Below, piece by piece: positions 1 through 10,123 of a stretch of DNA of 64,000 nt. The notes under the pieces are model-generated. The model worked only from the letters and a program-made list of their open reading frames with translations, was not told where the DNA came from and ran no database searches. The translations under genes and the position numbers were made by a program. The first letter of the stretch is position 1; each line of letters starts with the position of its first letter. The stretch is from the NCBI RefSeq assembly GCF_000526635.1, contig NZ_JAGL01000005.1, positions 44,503 to 108,502 of the forward strand. The letters are read 5' to 3'. This DNA is from Aminobacter sp. J41 (GTDB lineage: Bacteria; Pseudomonadota; Alphaproteobacteria; Rhizobiales; Rhizobiaceae).

Positions 1-203
1 CAAGGGGGAGGGGGATGTTGGTGCGCCTGAAACGCTGGAGCGACGGGGCCGAGACGGCTTCAGACGGTCGAAAGAGCAGGTTTCACTTCCTCGCGTCGTG
101 TTCACTCTTGCCGATGGTGGCCTCAGCTTCTCCCGCGAGTTCGAGTTGCGCGGACTTCTCCGTTCCCCCTCCCCCTTGTGGGGCGGAATGAGGGGTGGGG
201 GTA
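1..203. repeat. Repeat family A, inverted pair 1 (A1 cut by window edge, A2 164-203)
   Basis: The window opens inside a G-rich element (1-20) whose inverted partner lies at 164-203. Each complete unit is itself a hairpin, a C-rich arm, the loop ACAA and a G-rich arm, followed by a G/T-rich tail, and the two units face each other. The same arrangement recurs at 13.2, 23.2 and 28.8 kb. The A2 copy is slightly degenerate. The roughly 140 bases between the units show no convincing gene. The pair sits directly upstream of selA, so A2 lies in or near the selA leader. Confidence 0.8.
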
Positions 204-237
204 GGCCCGGGTCGAGCACCGGTACGGGGGCTTGCGC

Positions 238-1624
<1,387 letters not shown>

Positions 1625-1638
<14 letters not shown>

Positions 1639-2398
1639 TCGGCTGCTGCCGAAGCGCAAGCGCGAGGATGACGACATGGCGGTGGCGCTCGCGGCGGCAA
1701 AGGCCGGCGACTACGCGACCGCACTTGCGATCTGGGAGCCGCTGGCTCGCGCCGGCAATGCCCGGGCGCAAAACAACATCGCCGCCTGCTTCTCCGGCGG
1801 CTACGGCGTTAAGCCGGACCCGGAACTCGCCGCCAAGTGGCTGAAGCTGTCGGCTGCGTCGGGCGATCCGGTCGGCCAGCGTAACCTTGCGACGCTCCAT
1901 TTCCGCGGCGAGGGCGTGCCGCAGGACGACGCCGAGGCGATGCGTCTCTACCGGCTGGCCGCCGAGCAGGGCGATGCGGTGGCGCATGACATGCTGTCCT
2001 GGATGTATGCCGAGCAGGGCGACTATGCCGAGGCGCGGAGCTTTGCTGAAAAGGCTGCCTCGCAGGGCGTTGCCGCCTCGATGACGCGGCTCGGCAATCT
2101 CTATCACGACGCTCTGGGCGTACCGCGCGATCCGGCCACCGCCGTGAGCTGGTGGCAAAAGGCCGCCGAACGCGACGATGCCGACGCGCAGGCGATGCTG
2201 GGGGCGGCGTACCTCACCGGGTCAGGCATTGCGCGCGATCCGCGCGAGGCTCTCATCTGGCTGCTGCGTGGACGCGATGGCGGCTCCAAGCTCGCCGGCA
2301 ATTTCATCCCCGCCGCCAATGAGGCGCTGACGCCCGACCAGCGCGCCGAGGTCGCACGCCGCGCAGCAGAGCCGCTTGCCGGAACGGGTGAGCCATGA
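1625..2398 (+). CDS. Sel1-repeat (TPR-like) protein between selA and selB
   Basis: A 257-residue soluble protein made almost wholly of Sel1-like repeats. Repeated A-x-W-x-x-A/S and G-x-G-V/I-x-x-D patterns run from about residue 35 to 215, for example [20 protein letters not shown], then [19 protein letters not shown]. There is no signal peptide or membrane segment, so it is probably cytoplasmic. Sel1 repeats form alpha-solenoids that scaffold protein contacts. It overlaps selA by 14 bases and selB by 4 bases, so it is locked into the selenocysteine operon. The name Sel1 has no link to selenium. A role in Sec incorporation is only an inference from position. Confidence 0.85.
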
Positions 2399-4440
2399 TC
2401 GTTGGCACCGCCGGCCATATTGACCACGGCAAGAGTGCGCTGGTGCGCGCGCTCACCGGCGTCGAGACGGACCGCCTCAACGAAGAAAAGGCGCGCGGCA
2501 TTTCGATCGACCTCGGCTTTGCCTACCGGACTTTCCCGAATGGCGAGCGCATCGGCTTCATCGACGTGCCGGGCCATGAGCGCTTCATCCATACGATGCT
2601 CGCGGGCGCCGGCGGCATCGACTATGCGCTGCTGGTGGTTGCCGCCGACGACGGCGTGATGCCGCAGACGCGCGAGCACCTGGCGATTCTCGACCTTCTT
2701 GGGGTTAAGCGCGGCATCGTCGCCATCACCAAGGCCGATCTCGTCAATGAGGACCGGCTGCTCGCCGTCGAAATCGAGATCGAGGGGCTGCTTGCCGGGA
2801 CCGGACTCGAGGGCGCTGAAGTTCTGCCCGTTTCCAGCGTCACCGGCCTTGGCGTCGACACGCTCGAAGAGCGGCTCGCGACCGCTTCCGCCGAGATCGG
2901 CCGGAGGAGCGCGGGCGGGCGGTTTCGCCTTGCCGTCGACCGTTCGTTTGCGCTGCAGGGGGCGGGCACTGTCGTCACCGGCACGGTGCTCAGCGGCGAG
3001 GTGCGAGTGGGCGACGCTGTCGTCATCAGCCCGTCGGGGCTGCCCGCCCGCGTACGCTCGATCCATGCCCAGAACCAGAAGGCGGACATCGGCCGCGCCG
3101 GCGACCGCTGCGCGCTCAACCTTGCCGGCGAGCGCATCGGCCGCGACGCGATCTCGCGCGGCGATATGGTGGTCGACGAGGCGCTGCATGCGCCGACCGC
3201 GCGCATCGATGCGGAGCTCTACGTCCTTCCTTCGGAGCCGCGGCCGCTCGGCCAGTGGTTTCCGGTCCACCTGCACCATGCGGCGGTGGAAGTGCCGGCC
3301 CGCATCGTCCTGCTCGACGACGACCAGCTCACACCTGGCGGGAAGGCGATCGTCCAGCTTGTGCTCGACCGCCCGATTGCGGCGGCCGCCAGCGACCGGT
3401 TCGTCATCCGCGACACCTCGGCTCAGCGCACCATAGGCGGCGGCAGGTTCCTGGACCTGCGCGCGCCGGCGCGAAAGCGCCGCTCGCCCGAGCGCCGCGC
3501 GCAGCTCGATGCGCTCATGCGCGACAAGCCAGCTGCCATCGTGGCGGCGTTGCTCGACGCACCGCCCTACTTCATCGACCTCGACCGCTTCGCGCTCGAC
3601 CAGGCGCTGGGTGAGGCTGAGACGGCGCAGCTTATTGCCGACGTCATCCGTATTCCGCCCGAGACCGGCACCATCGTCATGGCCCCGGCGCGCTGGCTGC
3701 GGCTGCGCCAGAAGATGCTCGCCGACCTCGAAGCGTTCCACGCCGAGAACCCCGACCAGCCGGGCATCGGCATGGAGCGGCTGCGGATGATGGGCGAGAT
3801 CCGCCCGCCCGCGCCCATCTACCGCACCATCCTGCAGGGCCTGCAGCGCCAGAACGTCATCTCGCTCGACGGCGCGTGGGTCAGGCTTGCCTCGCATGTC
3901 GTGCGTTTCTCGCCCGAGGACGAGGCGCTGTGGCGGCAGATCGAGCCGCATCTTACGGGCGCCGAACGGTTCCGCCCGCCGCGCACCCGCGACTTCGCCC
4001 ACATGTTCGGCGTCGACGAGCAGCACATGCGTGCGCTGCTCAAGCGCGCCGGCCGCATGGGGCTTGTCCACGAGGTCGCGCACGACAGCTTTTTCGCCCG
4101 CTCCGTCATTGCGGCCATCGTCGAGATCCTGCAGGATATCGCGGCGGGGAAGGAGAAGGGCGAGTTCGTCGCCGCCGACCTTCGCGACCGTCTCGAAAAC
4201 GGCCGCAAGGTGTCCATCGAGATCCTCGAATTTCTGGATCGCCACGGTGTCACCATCCGCCGCGGCGACCTGCGCCGCCTGAATCCGCACAGGCTCGACC
4301 TGTTCGGCTCGTCAGGCACGGGAGGAGGAGAAGCGTCCCCGGTGGGGCGTCCGGACTTCAAATCCGGGTGGGGCCGTGAGACGGTCCCAGGTGGGTTCGA
4401 CCCCCACTCTCCTCCGCCAGCTTCCGGGAGGGGCGAATGA
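2395..4440 (+). CDS. selB: Selenocysteine-specific elongation factor SelB, C-terminus reading through tRNA-Sec
   Basis: A GTPase that delivers Sec-tRNA(Sec) to the ribosome at UGA codons followed by a SECIS hairpin. Visible GTPase motifs are GHIDHGKS (residues 7-14), DVPGH (57-61) and TKAD (112-115). Beta-barrel domains follow, then C-terminal winged helices that bind SECIS RNA, up to about residue 640. The frame stays open through the entire tRNA-Sec gene, so residues 644-675 are encoded by selC, and it ends at TGA 4438-4440. That stop overlaps the ATG of the next gene. At 681 residues it exceeds what the domains need; the last 38 residues (G/P/R-rich) have no recognisable fold. It starts at ATG 2395, overlapping the previous stop. 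Confidence 0.93.
   Translation: MIVGTAGHIDHGKSALVRALTGVETDRLNEEKARGISIDLGFAYRTFPNGERIGFIDVPGHERFIHTMLAGAGGIDYALLVVAADDGVMPQTREHLAILDLLGVKRGIVAITKADLVNEDRLLAVEIEIEGLLAGTGLEGAEVLPVSSVTGLGVDTLEERLATASAEIGRRSAGGRFRLAVDRSFALQGAGTVVTGTVLSGEVRVGDAVVISPSGLPARVRSIHAQNQKADIGRAGDRCALNLAGERIGRDAISRGDMVVDEALHAPTARIDAELYVLPSEPRPLGQWFPVHLHHAAVEVPARIVLLDDDQLTPGGKAIVQLVLDRPIAAAASDRFVIRDTSAQRTIGGGRFLDLRAPARKRRSPERRAQLDALMRDKPAAIVAALLDAPPYFIDLDRFALDQALGEAETAQLIADVIRIPPETGTIVMAPARWLRLRQKMLADLEAFHAENPDQPGIGMERLRMMGEIRPPAPIYRTILQGLQRQNVISLDGAWVRLASHVVRFSPEDEALWRQIEPHLTGAERFRPPRTRDFAHMFGVDEQHMRALLKRAGRMGLVHEVAHDSFFARSVIAAIVEILQDIAAGKEKGEFVAADLRDRLENGRKVSIEILEFLDRHGVTIRRGDLRRLNPHRLDLFGSSGTGGGEASPVGRPDFKSGWGRETVPGGFDPHSPPPASGRGE
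4324..4419 (+). tRNA. selC: tRNA-Sec (UCA anticodon), nested in the 3' end of selB
   Basis: It has all the special features of bacterial tRNA-Sec: an 8-bp acceptor stem (GGAGGAGA with TCTCCTCC), a 6-bp D stem closing a CGGT loop, and an anticodon arm CCGGA-CTTCAAA-TCCGG with TCA at 4358-4360. A long variable arm, a T arm containing GGTTCGA, a G discriminator and an encoded CCA follow. The arrangement matches E. coli selC nearly position for position (96 nt here against 95). It lies wholly inside the selB reading frame, so the tRNA must be cut from, or transcribed separately from, the selB mRNA. Confidence 0.96.
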
Positions 4441-4892
4441 GCGAGATCCATCCCTTTATCGCCGCCCTTGAAAGCGAGGCGAAAGCCCGCGAGGCGGCCG
4501 AGGCCGAATTCCGCCGCGAGATGAACAGGAAGGTCGCCGAGCTCGCCGAGGCGCGCGCCTTCGCCTTCCGGCGCATGAACGTCATGCGCGCGCTGTTCGA
4601 CATGGTGTCAGGCGCGGAGGACCGGGAAGCGGCTATTGCCAAGGCGGTCCGGGCGCTGCGCGACCGGCTCGGCTGGGTGGAAGACAGCGAGGCGCGCACC
4701 GAGGTGCTGGAGCGCTATGCCGAAGTCGCGGGCGCGGCCTTCGACGCCACCCACCCGCGCGAGGAGGACGAGGCGCCGGACCCCGCGAAGGCGCTGGCCG
4801 AATTCGAAGAATGGTACGCCTCGACGCGCGAAAAGCCGTTCTGGGTACTGTTCGAGCACTACATGCCGGAGACGCAGCTTGTCGATTTTTGA
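4437..4892 (+). CDS. Uncharacterised protein directly after tRNA-Sec
   Basis: A 151-residue acidic, largely helical protein that I do not recognise. The N-terminal third is rich in A, E, K and R with heptad-like spacing (about residues 10-60), suggesting a coiled coil. A tryptophan-containing C-terminal part follows. No signal peptide or transmembrane segment is seen. A strong ribosome binding site, GGGAGGGG, lies a few bases before ATG 4437, within the 17 bases that separate it from tRNA-Sec. The start overlaps the selB stop, so it is read as part of the sel operon. Function unknown. Confidence 0.75.
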   Translation: MSEIHPFIAALESEAKAREAAEAEFRREMNRKVAELAEARAFAFRRMNVMRALFDMVSGAEDREAAIAKAVRALRDRLGWVEDSEARTEVLERYAEVAGAAFDATHPREEDEAPDPAKALAEFEEWYASTREKPFWVLFEHYMPETQLVDF

Positions 4893-5265
4893 GACGCGAC
4901 CTGCGCTGTTCGACAAGTGGCTTCCGGCCGAATACCGCCGGCGCGGCGATTTTTTCGTGCTCGTCGTGCTGGTCGACATCCGCGGCACGTCGATCGACCT
5001 GCTGCGCTCGACCTTCATCAACGTGATCGGCGACGAGACGCGCTGGCGCGAGATGCGCGACCTGCTTGACGGCTCGGGCGTGAAGTGGAACGGCGTGGCC
5101 TTCTTTCCCGTCGACAGCATCGCGGGGCCGGTCACCAACGATCTGGCGCGCTCAAAGCTGCGCGACCTCGAAACCACGCTGCGCGAAGACCGCCGCCACC
5201 TCAACAAGGGTCACTTCTTCGACCGCAACGGGCGGAGGATGAAGGTCGAAGAGGTGATGCATTAG
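4879..5265 (+). CDS. Uncharacterised protein, second gene after tRNA-Sec
   Basis: A 128-residue protein of unknown function. I choose the TTG at 4879 because a GGAG motif lies 7 bases upstream and the start overlaps the preceding gene by 14 bases, as elsewhere in this operon. The reading frame stays open further upstream (to 4636), but there it only shadows the preceding gene. A hydrophobic strand (FFVLVVLVDI, about residues 25-34) is followed by a charged C-terminal half rich in R, D and H, which could bind nucleic acid. Context ties it to the selenocysteine cassette; no enzymatic motif is visible. Confidence 0.65.
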   Translation: MSIFETRPALFDKWLPAEYRRRGDFFVLVVLVDIRGTSIDLLRSTFINVIGDETRWREMRDLLDGSGVKWNGVAFFPVDSIAGPVTNDLARSKLRDLETTLREDRRHLNKGHFFDRNGRRMKVEEVMH

Positions 5266-5320
5266 GGGGGGCGTAGCGTTGACGCACCAACAACTGAGAT
5301 CCATAAAGAAGACCATTGCG

Positions 5321-5719
5321 TCAAATTCGCTTTGCTAGGTCACCTACCGTTGGTTTGTTAAACGGCTTCGGTTTATCTGGGCTTTCTACTATCTCTTCAA
5401 TCTCAGGGGAGAAGCGACCCATAGCAACTCTGAAAGTGGAACTTCTTCTTATTACCTTTTTATTCCCGCTCTCATAATCTATTGAGCGAAGAGTGCTTAT
5501 CCGTTCTTGAACATGGATGATTTCTCCACGTCCAACCACTTGCTCTAAATAGCCAAGAGATTCGTTTGTGTCCGGGTCAAATATCTCGTCGGCAAATCTA
5601 TATATTACATACTCGTTTCCAATTCTTTCGCCATCGAGCGAGCCGACATTGAGTATAACCTCGAATGCGTTTAATACCTCGGCTACCTTTACAATCTTTT
5701 CTTTCGGCGAGTCATCCAT
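5321..5719 (-). CDS. Hypothetical protein in AT-rich patch
   Basis: A 132-residue protein, mostly beta-strand with a charged tail. The segment NVGSLDGERIGNEY resembles the small G-D/E-x-x-G beta-barrel turns found in C-terminal domains of flagellar FlgT-like and other surface-associated proteins, but I cannot name a family. Codon use is clearly more AT-rich than the flanking sel and SMP-30 genes, suggesting horizontal acquisition. Its ATG at 5719 overlaps the stop of the upstream gene by 8 bases, forming a two-gene unit. Confidence 0.7.
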   Translation of the reverse strand: MDDSPKEKIVKVAEVLNAFEVILNVGSLDGERIGNEYVIYRFADEIFDPDTNESLGYLEQVVGRGEIIHVQERISTLRSIDYESGNKKVIRRSSTFRVAMGRFSPEIEEIVESPDKPKPFNKPTVGDLAKRI

Positions 5720-6392
5720 TCGACGGCACTCCCGGTTTCAGGACGATCTTGTCAAAATAGTCTCGCGATCCTGAATCTAAATTTTCCCATACGTGTTTTG
5801 CACTCTCCAATTTTTGCGTAACTACTACCTGGATTCTTTTGTCATCTTGGATCACGTAAACTTGGCCAAGGCCAATGAATCTCTCGAATGAATTCTCCTC
5901 CTTTACAAATATCGCATATACAGAACGATATGATAACCAGTCTGCCGGAGAGAAGAGCAATATACTTTCTGCGTTATCCGCATTTATATATAGTATGACG
6001 CGCGGCCTAACTAGATCCGAGCTGGGTCGAGCCAATAATAAGTGTATAACTGTTCCTAGAAAAAAGAACAGAGACGTCGCCACTAGTATTGATGTAGCTG
6101 GTCCGTCCATGAAGGGGTCGGTCGGTAGCGTTGTAGCTAGAATCCAACCTAGAAAGGCGGCAGCCGCGAAAGCGAACCCCCAACAAGAAATTGGTGAGGA
6201 AAAGCCTCTTGAGACGCGTATCAGAAAGCGCTGAATATTCTTCAGCGTTGCTTTTAGTGAGTCCCGCAAGAAAATGGCGGGTGTGTTCGTCTGGACGATG
6301 ACCCCCGGTACAGAGTAAAATGGTATTACATGGGACTGCAATTGAACGCGAACCGCTTGGGTCCAGTTGCTGCGACCGACCCATGTCTCCAC
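5712..6392 (-). CDS. Hypothetical membrane protein in AT-rich patch
   Basis: A 226-residue protein with two hydrophobic helices, about residues 68-88 and 101-121, separated by a short loop. A roughly 100-residue soluble C-terminal domain follows. The start is uncertain: GTG 6392 gives the longest product, but a TTG some 40 codons further in would still keep both helices. It overlaps the downstream gene, so the two are probably co-expressed and may act together at the membrane. Base composition is AT-rich compared with neighbours. No known domain is recognised; a toxin/immunity, phage-defence or prophage-remnant role cannot be excluded or supported. Confidence 0.65.
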   Translation of the reverse strand: METWVGRSNWTQAVRVQLQSHVIPFYSVPGVIVQTNTPAIFLRDSLKATLKNIQRFLIRVSRGFSSPISCWGFAFAAAAFLGWILATTLPTDPFMDGPATSILVATSLFFFLGTVIHLLLARPSSDLVRPRVILYINADNAESILLFSPADWLSYRSVYAIFVKEENSFERFIGLGQVYVIQDDKRIQVVVTQKLESAKHVWENLDSGSRDYFDKIVLKPGVPSNG

Positions 6393-6405
6393 CGTTCCGG
6401 CATGG

Positions 6406-6429
6406 ATGCCCGGGTCATGGCCGGGGCAT
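6406..6429. repeat. Small GC-rich palindrome upstream of the AT-rich pair
   Basis: ATGCCCGG (6406-6413) and CCGGGGCAT (6421-6429) form a hairpin with one bulged base. It lies in the gap between the AT-rich pair (leftward) and the SMP-30 gene (rightward). It resembles the short REP-type palindromes of alphaproteobacteria. The rest of 6393-6627 shows no gene; promoters for both divergent units must lie here, but no clear -35/-10 boxes stand out. Confidence 0.4.
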
Positions 6430-6627
6430 GACTAAGTGGAGGCGCTTCGAGCAACTGCGGGATCTCGTCACGAGACTGGCACGCCGCAATTGCCATTGGC
6501 TTATCCCCCACTCTTGACCCGTCCTCGCCGCAACGTGATAACCGCTGAGGAGGAATTTTCAGCGCGGGGCCGCCAGTAACAGCTGGCAGATGCATTCGCG
6601 CTGACGCTCAGGGGGAGGGGCAATCGC

Positions 6628-7515
6628 GTGACCGTTTCCGTATCATCCGCGCGCGTGGAGTGCGTTGTTCCCACACGGGACCAGCTTGGCGAAACGCCCC
6701 TTTGGGACGAAAGCAGTCAGCTGCTGTGGTGGCTCGATATCGAGCGGCCGAAGCTGCAGTGGTACAACCCCGCCACCGGCGCGCATCGCTGGATCGGCAT
6801 GCCCGGCACCTATGCCGGCTCGCAGGCGCTCGGAAAGGACGGGCGGCGGCTGGTCGCGATTGATCTTGAGCTAAAGTGGCTGGAGGTCGAGGAGGGCCGG
6901 TTCACGCACTTCGCTACGGTCGAGACGGGCCTCGACAACCGGCTGAATGACGGCCGGGTGGACCCCAAGGGGCGCCTGTGGATCGGCACGATGGACAACG
7001 GCCTCGCGACGCCGAATGGCAGCCTCTACCGTGTCGATCCGGACGGGGCCGTGACGCGCGTTACCGGCGATATCATCGTCAGCAACGGCATCGCCTTCTC
7101 GCCCGACGGCAAGGTGCTCTACTTCACCGACACGCGCCGCTACCAGACCTGGGCGTTCGACGTTGATCCCGACGACGGCACGGTGACCAACCGGCGGCTG
7201 TTTGCCGACTATTCCGACGTCCGCGACCGGCCGGACGGCGCCTGCGTCGACGTTGACGGCTGCATCTGGCAGGCGTTTTTCGCGGGCGGCCGCGTCGTGC
7301 GCTACCGGCCCGACGGGCAGATCGACATGCGCATCGAGCTGCCGGTCAAGAACCCGACCTGCGTGTGCTTTGGCGGCAGCGACCTGAAGACGCTCTACGT
7401 CACCACCGCCACCAAATTCCTGACGCCGGAGGAACGGGAGGCGCAGCCGCTGTCTGGCGCACTGCTCGCCATCCATGGCGTCGGACAAGGAATGCCGGAG
7501 CATCGCTTCGGCTAG
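6628..7515 (+). CDS. SMP-30/gluconolactonase/LRE family lactone hydrolase
   Basis: A six-bladed beta-propeller lactonase of 295 residues, the usual size. Members hydrolyse sugar-acid lactones such as gluconolactone, L-arabinonolactone or xylonolactone with a bound divalent metal. Visible family marks are LGETPLWD near the N-terminus (metal Glu), LNDGRVDPKGRLWIGTM in the middle, SNGIAFSPDGK, and RPDGACVDVDG. There is no signal peptide, so it is cytoplasmic. The GTG start at 6628 follows a purine-rich GGGGGAGGGG. It is 23 bases upstream of a TRAP-type binding protein, suggesting uptake and opening of one sugar acid or lactone. Substrate not predictable. Confidence 0.88.
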   Translation: MTVSVSSARVECVVPTRDQLGETPLWDESSQLLWWLDIERPKLQWYNPATGAHRWIGMPGTYAGSQALGKDGRRLVAIDLELKWLEVEEGRFTHFATVETGLDNRLNDGRVDPKGRLWIGTMDNGLATPNGSLYRVDPDGAVTRVTGDIIVSNGIAFSPDGKVLYFTDTRRYQTWAFDVDPDDGTVTNRRLFADYSDVRDRPDGACVDVDGCIWQAFFAGGRVVRYRPDGQIDMRIELPVKNPTCVCFGGSDLKTLYVTTATKFLTPEEREAQPLSGALLAIHGVGQGMPEHRFG

Positions 7516-7538
7516 ACGTTCTCGGAGGAACAACTGGA

Positions 7539-8513
7539 ATGAACATGACCCGCAGGATCATGCTGGCTGTGGGAGCCAGCCTGCTTTTCACATGCGCAGC
7601 CGCGGCAGAGACGATCAAGCTGCGCTTTGCCGATTCGACCACGGCTGACGCGCCGCGCTCGCGCGCGCTGGTCGAGATCTTCGCCAAGCGCCTCGGCGAT
7701 GAGTTCGTGTTCGAGCCCTATTTCGCCTCGACCCTCTACAAGCAGGGCACCGAGATCGTCGCCGTCCAGCGCGGCAATCTCGAACTGGCGCTGATGCCGC
7801 CGTCGGATTTCGCCAAGCAGGTGCCGGCCTTCTCGATCCTGACCGCGGCCTATCTCGTGCGCGACGCGGCGCACCTCAAGGCGATCTTCAACAGCGAGAT
7901 CGGCGATGAGTTCAAGAAGATGGCGCGCGACGAGATGGGCATCGTCGTGCTCGCGCCTGCCTATTACGGAACGCGCCACGTCAACCTCAAGGGCGACAAG
8001 AAGATCGAGAAGCCCGAGGACCTTGCCGGCATCAAGCTGCGCATGCCGGGCGGCGAGGCCTGGCAGTTCCTCGGCGAGTCGATCGGCGCCAATCCGGTCG
8101 CGCTTGACTATGCGGAGGTCTACACCGGCTTGCAGACCGGCGCGATCGACGCACAGGACAACCCGCTGCCCAACAACAAGCTGATGAAGTTCCACGAGGT
8201 GACCGACCAGATCGTGCTGACCGGCCACAATGTCGGCTTCGGCCTGCTGCTCATCAGCGCAAAGCTGTTCGATTCGCTGACGCCCGAGCAGCAGAAGCGG
8301 ATGCAGGAGGCGGCGGACGAGGCCTTTGCCTGGAGCGACGCCGAGTACATCAAGCAGGAAGAGGAACTGATCGAGTACTTCAAGGGTGAGGGGCTCGAGG
8401 TCTACACACCTGACGTGGAGGCCTTCCGCGCCTACGCCAACAAGAAGTACCTCGAATCCCCGCTGTCGAAGGACTGGCCGGAAGGGATGCTCGAGAAGAT
8501 CAATGCGCTCTGA
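7539..8513 (+). CDS. TRAP transporter substrate-binding protein, DctP family (no permease nearby)
   Basis: A periplasmic solute-binding protein of 324 residues with a Sec signal peptide (about residues 1-23). I start at ATG 7539, preceded by CGGAGGAA; the open frame upstream lacks a signal peptide. The DctP family binds organic acids through a conserved arginine, probably the R in GIKLRMPGG. No DctQ or DctM gene adjoins it. It is strikingly similar to the DctP at 35691-36683: both contain EVYTGLQTGAID and end in KINAL. It may therefore share the permease at 33.8-35.6 kb. Co-transcription with the SMP-30 gene suggests a sugar-acid-like ligand. Confidence 0.9.
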   Translation: MNMTRRIMLAVGASLLFTCAAAAETIKLRFADSTTADAPRSRALVEIFAKRLGDEFVFEPYFASTLYKQGTEIVAVQRGNLELALMPPSDFAKQVPAFSILTAAYLVRDAAHLKAIFNSEIGDEFKKMARDEMGIVVLAPAYYGTRHVNLKGDKKIEKPEDLAGIKLRMPGGEAWQFLGESIGANPVALDYAEVYTGLQTGAIDAQDNPLPNNKLMKFHEVTDQIVLTGHNVGFGLLLISAKLFDSLTPEQQKRMQEAADEAFAWSDAEYIKQEEELIEYFKGEGLEVYTPDVEAFRAYANKKYLESPLSKDWPEGMLEKINAL

Positions 8514-8520
8514 TGCAAAT

Positions 8521-8553
8521 GGGCCGGATGGCGGCATGCTCGCCGTTCGGCCT
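8521..8553 (+). terminator. Possible terminator hairpin after dctP-like gene
   Basis: An imperfect GC-rich inverted repeat, GGCCG...GGCG with CGCC...CGGCC, starts eight bases after the stop codon. There is no T-run, so it may only stabilise the mRNA end. Confidence 0.3.
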
Positions 8554-8607
8554 CACCGAAGCTCGCCAGAGGAATAGTCCGGCCTGCCGTCATACCGGCG
8601 CCGCGCC

Positions 8608-9636
8608 TTACTCGTCAGGCTGGCTAGCCATCGAATCAATTTCCCGCATCCAGTCCAGCACGGAGGCAGGCAGGAAGCCTGCAAACTTCCTGGCCAGGAC
8701 GTCGCGCAGCGCCTTCAGGTCGCGAGGTGCGAACTGCTCGAGGTTTTGAATGCAGCCGAACAGGTAGCGCTCGAGCCGGATGTCGTCGAGCTTTGCGGGG
8801 CTCAGATTGTCCGCCTTGAGATAGGCGTCCGCCGGCGGCCGGACCTCGATCGTGCCTTGCCTGAGATGGAAGTGGTGCGACACTCCGGCCGGCAGGAACT
8901 GGTCGGCCGTCCGGAATCGCGGCGCGAGCTGTTGCGCCAGCTTGTCGGGATGCTCTTCGAATAAGTCCCGGAACACGCTCTTCGTGAGGGTCTGCGGGCT
9001 GTGGCCCACCTCCACGAACTGCTGCAGGCCGAAGAGGGTGGATGATCTGATCTGCGCGGAGCGGAAGCCGGGATAGACATTTCGGCCGAGCGCCGAAAGC
9101 AGCACCTTTTTCAGATACAGTCTCGCCACGTGATGGAAGTTCGGCAGCACCCGCCCGTAAACGACCACCTTTCCGTCTTCGCCGACGAAGTCGGACGGTG
9201 ACAAAGGCGCATTGATGAAGAAATCGTCGTTCAGGTAGACGAAGTTTTCCGACAGGCCGGGTATCCGCCACAGCATCGCTTCGATGGTCAGCGAATTGAA
9301 GGTCGGCAGGTACTGCTCGTAACCGCGGAAGATCTCCTTGTGGTCGACGACCACGATTCGATCCGCTTCACAGATGCCGGCGCGGGCGAAGTCGGCCAGA
9401 TGGCGGGGCGACTGGTCGGCAGTCACCACGTAGATGCGACGGATGAAGCCCGCATGTTTGAGGATCGACGCGATGCAGTAGTAAATCTCGCCGCGATCGG
9501 AAAAGCGGGAGGCCGCGGAGGCGCTGGTTGATACGGCCTTGCCATTGCCCTCGAGATAAAGGCCTCGCTTCGCGGCATGAGCCGGATCGTCGCCGTCGAC
9601 CCAGGCGATGACCGCGTCGATCGGCTTGGTAGTCAT
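8608..9636 (-). CDS. Stealth-family sugar-phosphate transferase
   Basis: A 342-residue protein of the Stealth family. These are hexose-1-phosphate transferases that build phosphodiester-linked capsular or exopolysaccharides and are homologous to GlcNAc-1-phosphotransferase. Conserved regions are visible: CR1 near the start (IDAVIAWVDGDDP), CR2 in the middle (IYVVTADQSP and the VYLNDDFFI segment), and the CR3/CR4 region with the SHHFHLRQG stretch. I choose ATG 9636 over 9639 for better spacing from a GGAG motif. It stands alone between convergent and divergent genes, with no other capsule genes in view. Confidence 0.85.
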   Translation of the reverse strand: MTTKPIDAVIAWVDGDDPAHAAKRGLYLEGNGKAVSTSASAASRFSDRGEIYYCIASILKHAGFIRRIYVVTADQSPRHLADFARAGICEADRIVVVDHKEIFRGYEQYLPTFNSLTIEAMLWRIPGLSENFVYLNDDFFINAPLSPSDFVGEDGKVVVYGRVLPNFHHVARLYLKKVLLSALGRNVYPGFRSAQIRSSTLFGLQQFVEVGHSPQTLTKSVFRDLFEEHPDKLAQQLAPRFRTADQFLPAGVSHHFHLRQGTIEVRPPADAYLKADNLSPAKLDDIRLERYLFGCIQNLEQFAPRDLKALRDVLARKFAGFLPASVLDWMREIDSMASQPDE

Positions 9637-9827
9637 CATTGCTCCGCAAACAGTCTCCGCGCCCGCCGGGGGTCATCCGTGGCACGTTTAGTTCATCCGG
9701 GACTTGTAGCACAACCGTCAAAGGCCACCGAACGGCGCGGGCACCCCTATCTGGTAGTTGAAGCGCGAACTGCCTTCAGCAGGAATGAGACGGGCGCGGA
9801 ACGATCAGATAAAGGGAAAAGAAGCGC

Positions 9828-9917
9828 TGGCGGAGAGGGAGGGATTCGAACCCCCGATGGGCTTGCACCCATGCCGCATTTCGAGTGCGGTGCATTCAAC
9901 CACTCTGCCACCTCTCC
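9828..9917 (-). tRNA. tRNA-Ser (CGA anticodon)
   Basis: A class II tRNA on the minus strand: acceptor GGAGAGG pairs with CCTCTCC, G discriminator at 9831 and an encoded CCA at 9828-9830. The anticodon arm is CCGCA-CTCGAAA-TGCGG with CGA. A long variable arm and a GGTTCGAATCC T arm follow, as expected for serine. Confidence 0.95.
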
Positions 9918-10123
9918 GCGGTGCGTGGTCGGCCATCTCTGGCGCGGGCGCACACATAGCGAACGGCGAGCGGTCCGACAAGGGGAAAACTTCGCCAAAT
10001 GCATGCGTCCTTCATTCTTTCTGCCCCGGCCGCGCAAACGCCGCGGCAAGCAACGTCCCCGGCGTTGCCGAAAACCGTGCGCATCAACTAGGTTCAGCCG
10101 GTAGCCGCGATGCGCGGGGAAGG

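Noticed and set aside
2104-4290. A 728-codon open frame on the minus strand opposite selB
   Set aside because: It mirrors the strongly supported SelB gene and shows R/A/H-rich composition without any domain. High GC content makes such antisense frames common.
4324-6627. tRNA-Sec as attachment site of an integrated island
   Set aside because: I looked for a second copy of the tRNA 3' end past the AT-rich genes and found none, and there is no integrase. Only base composition supports transfer.
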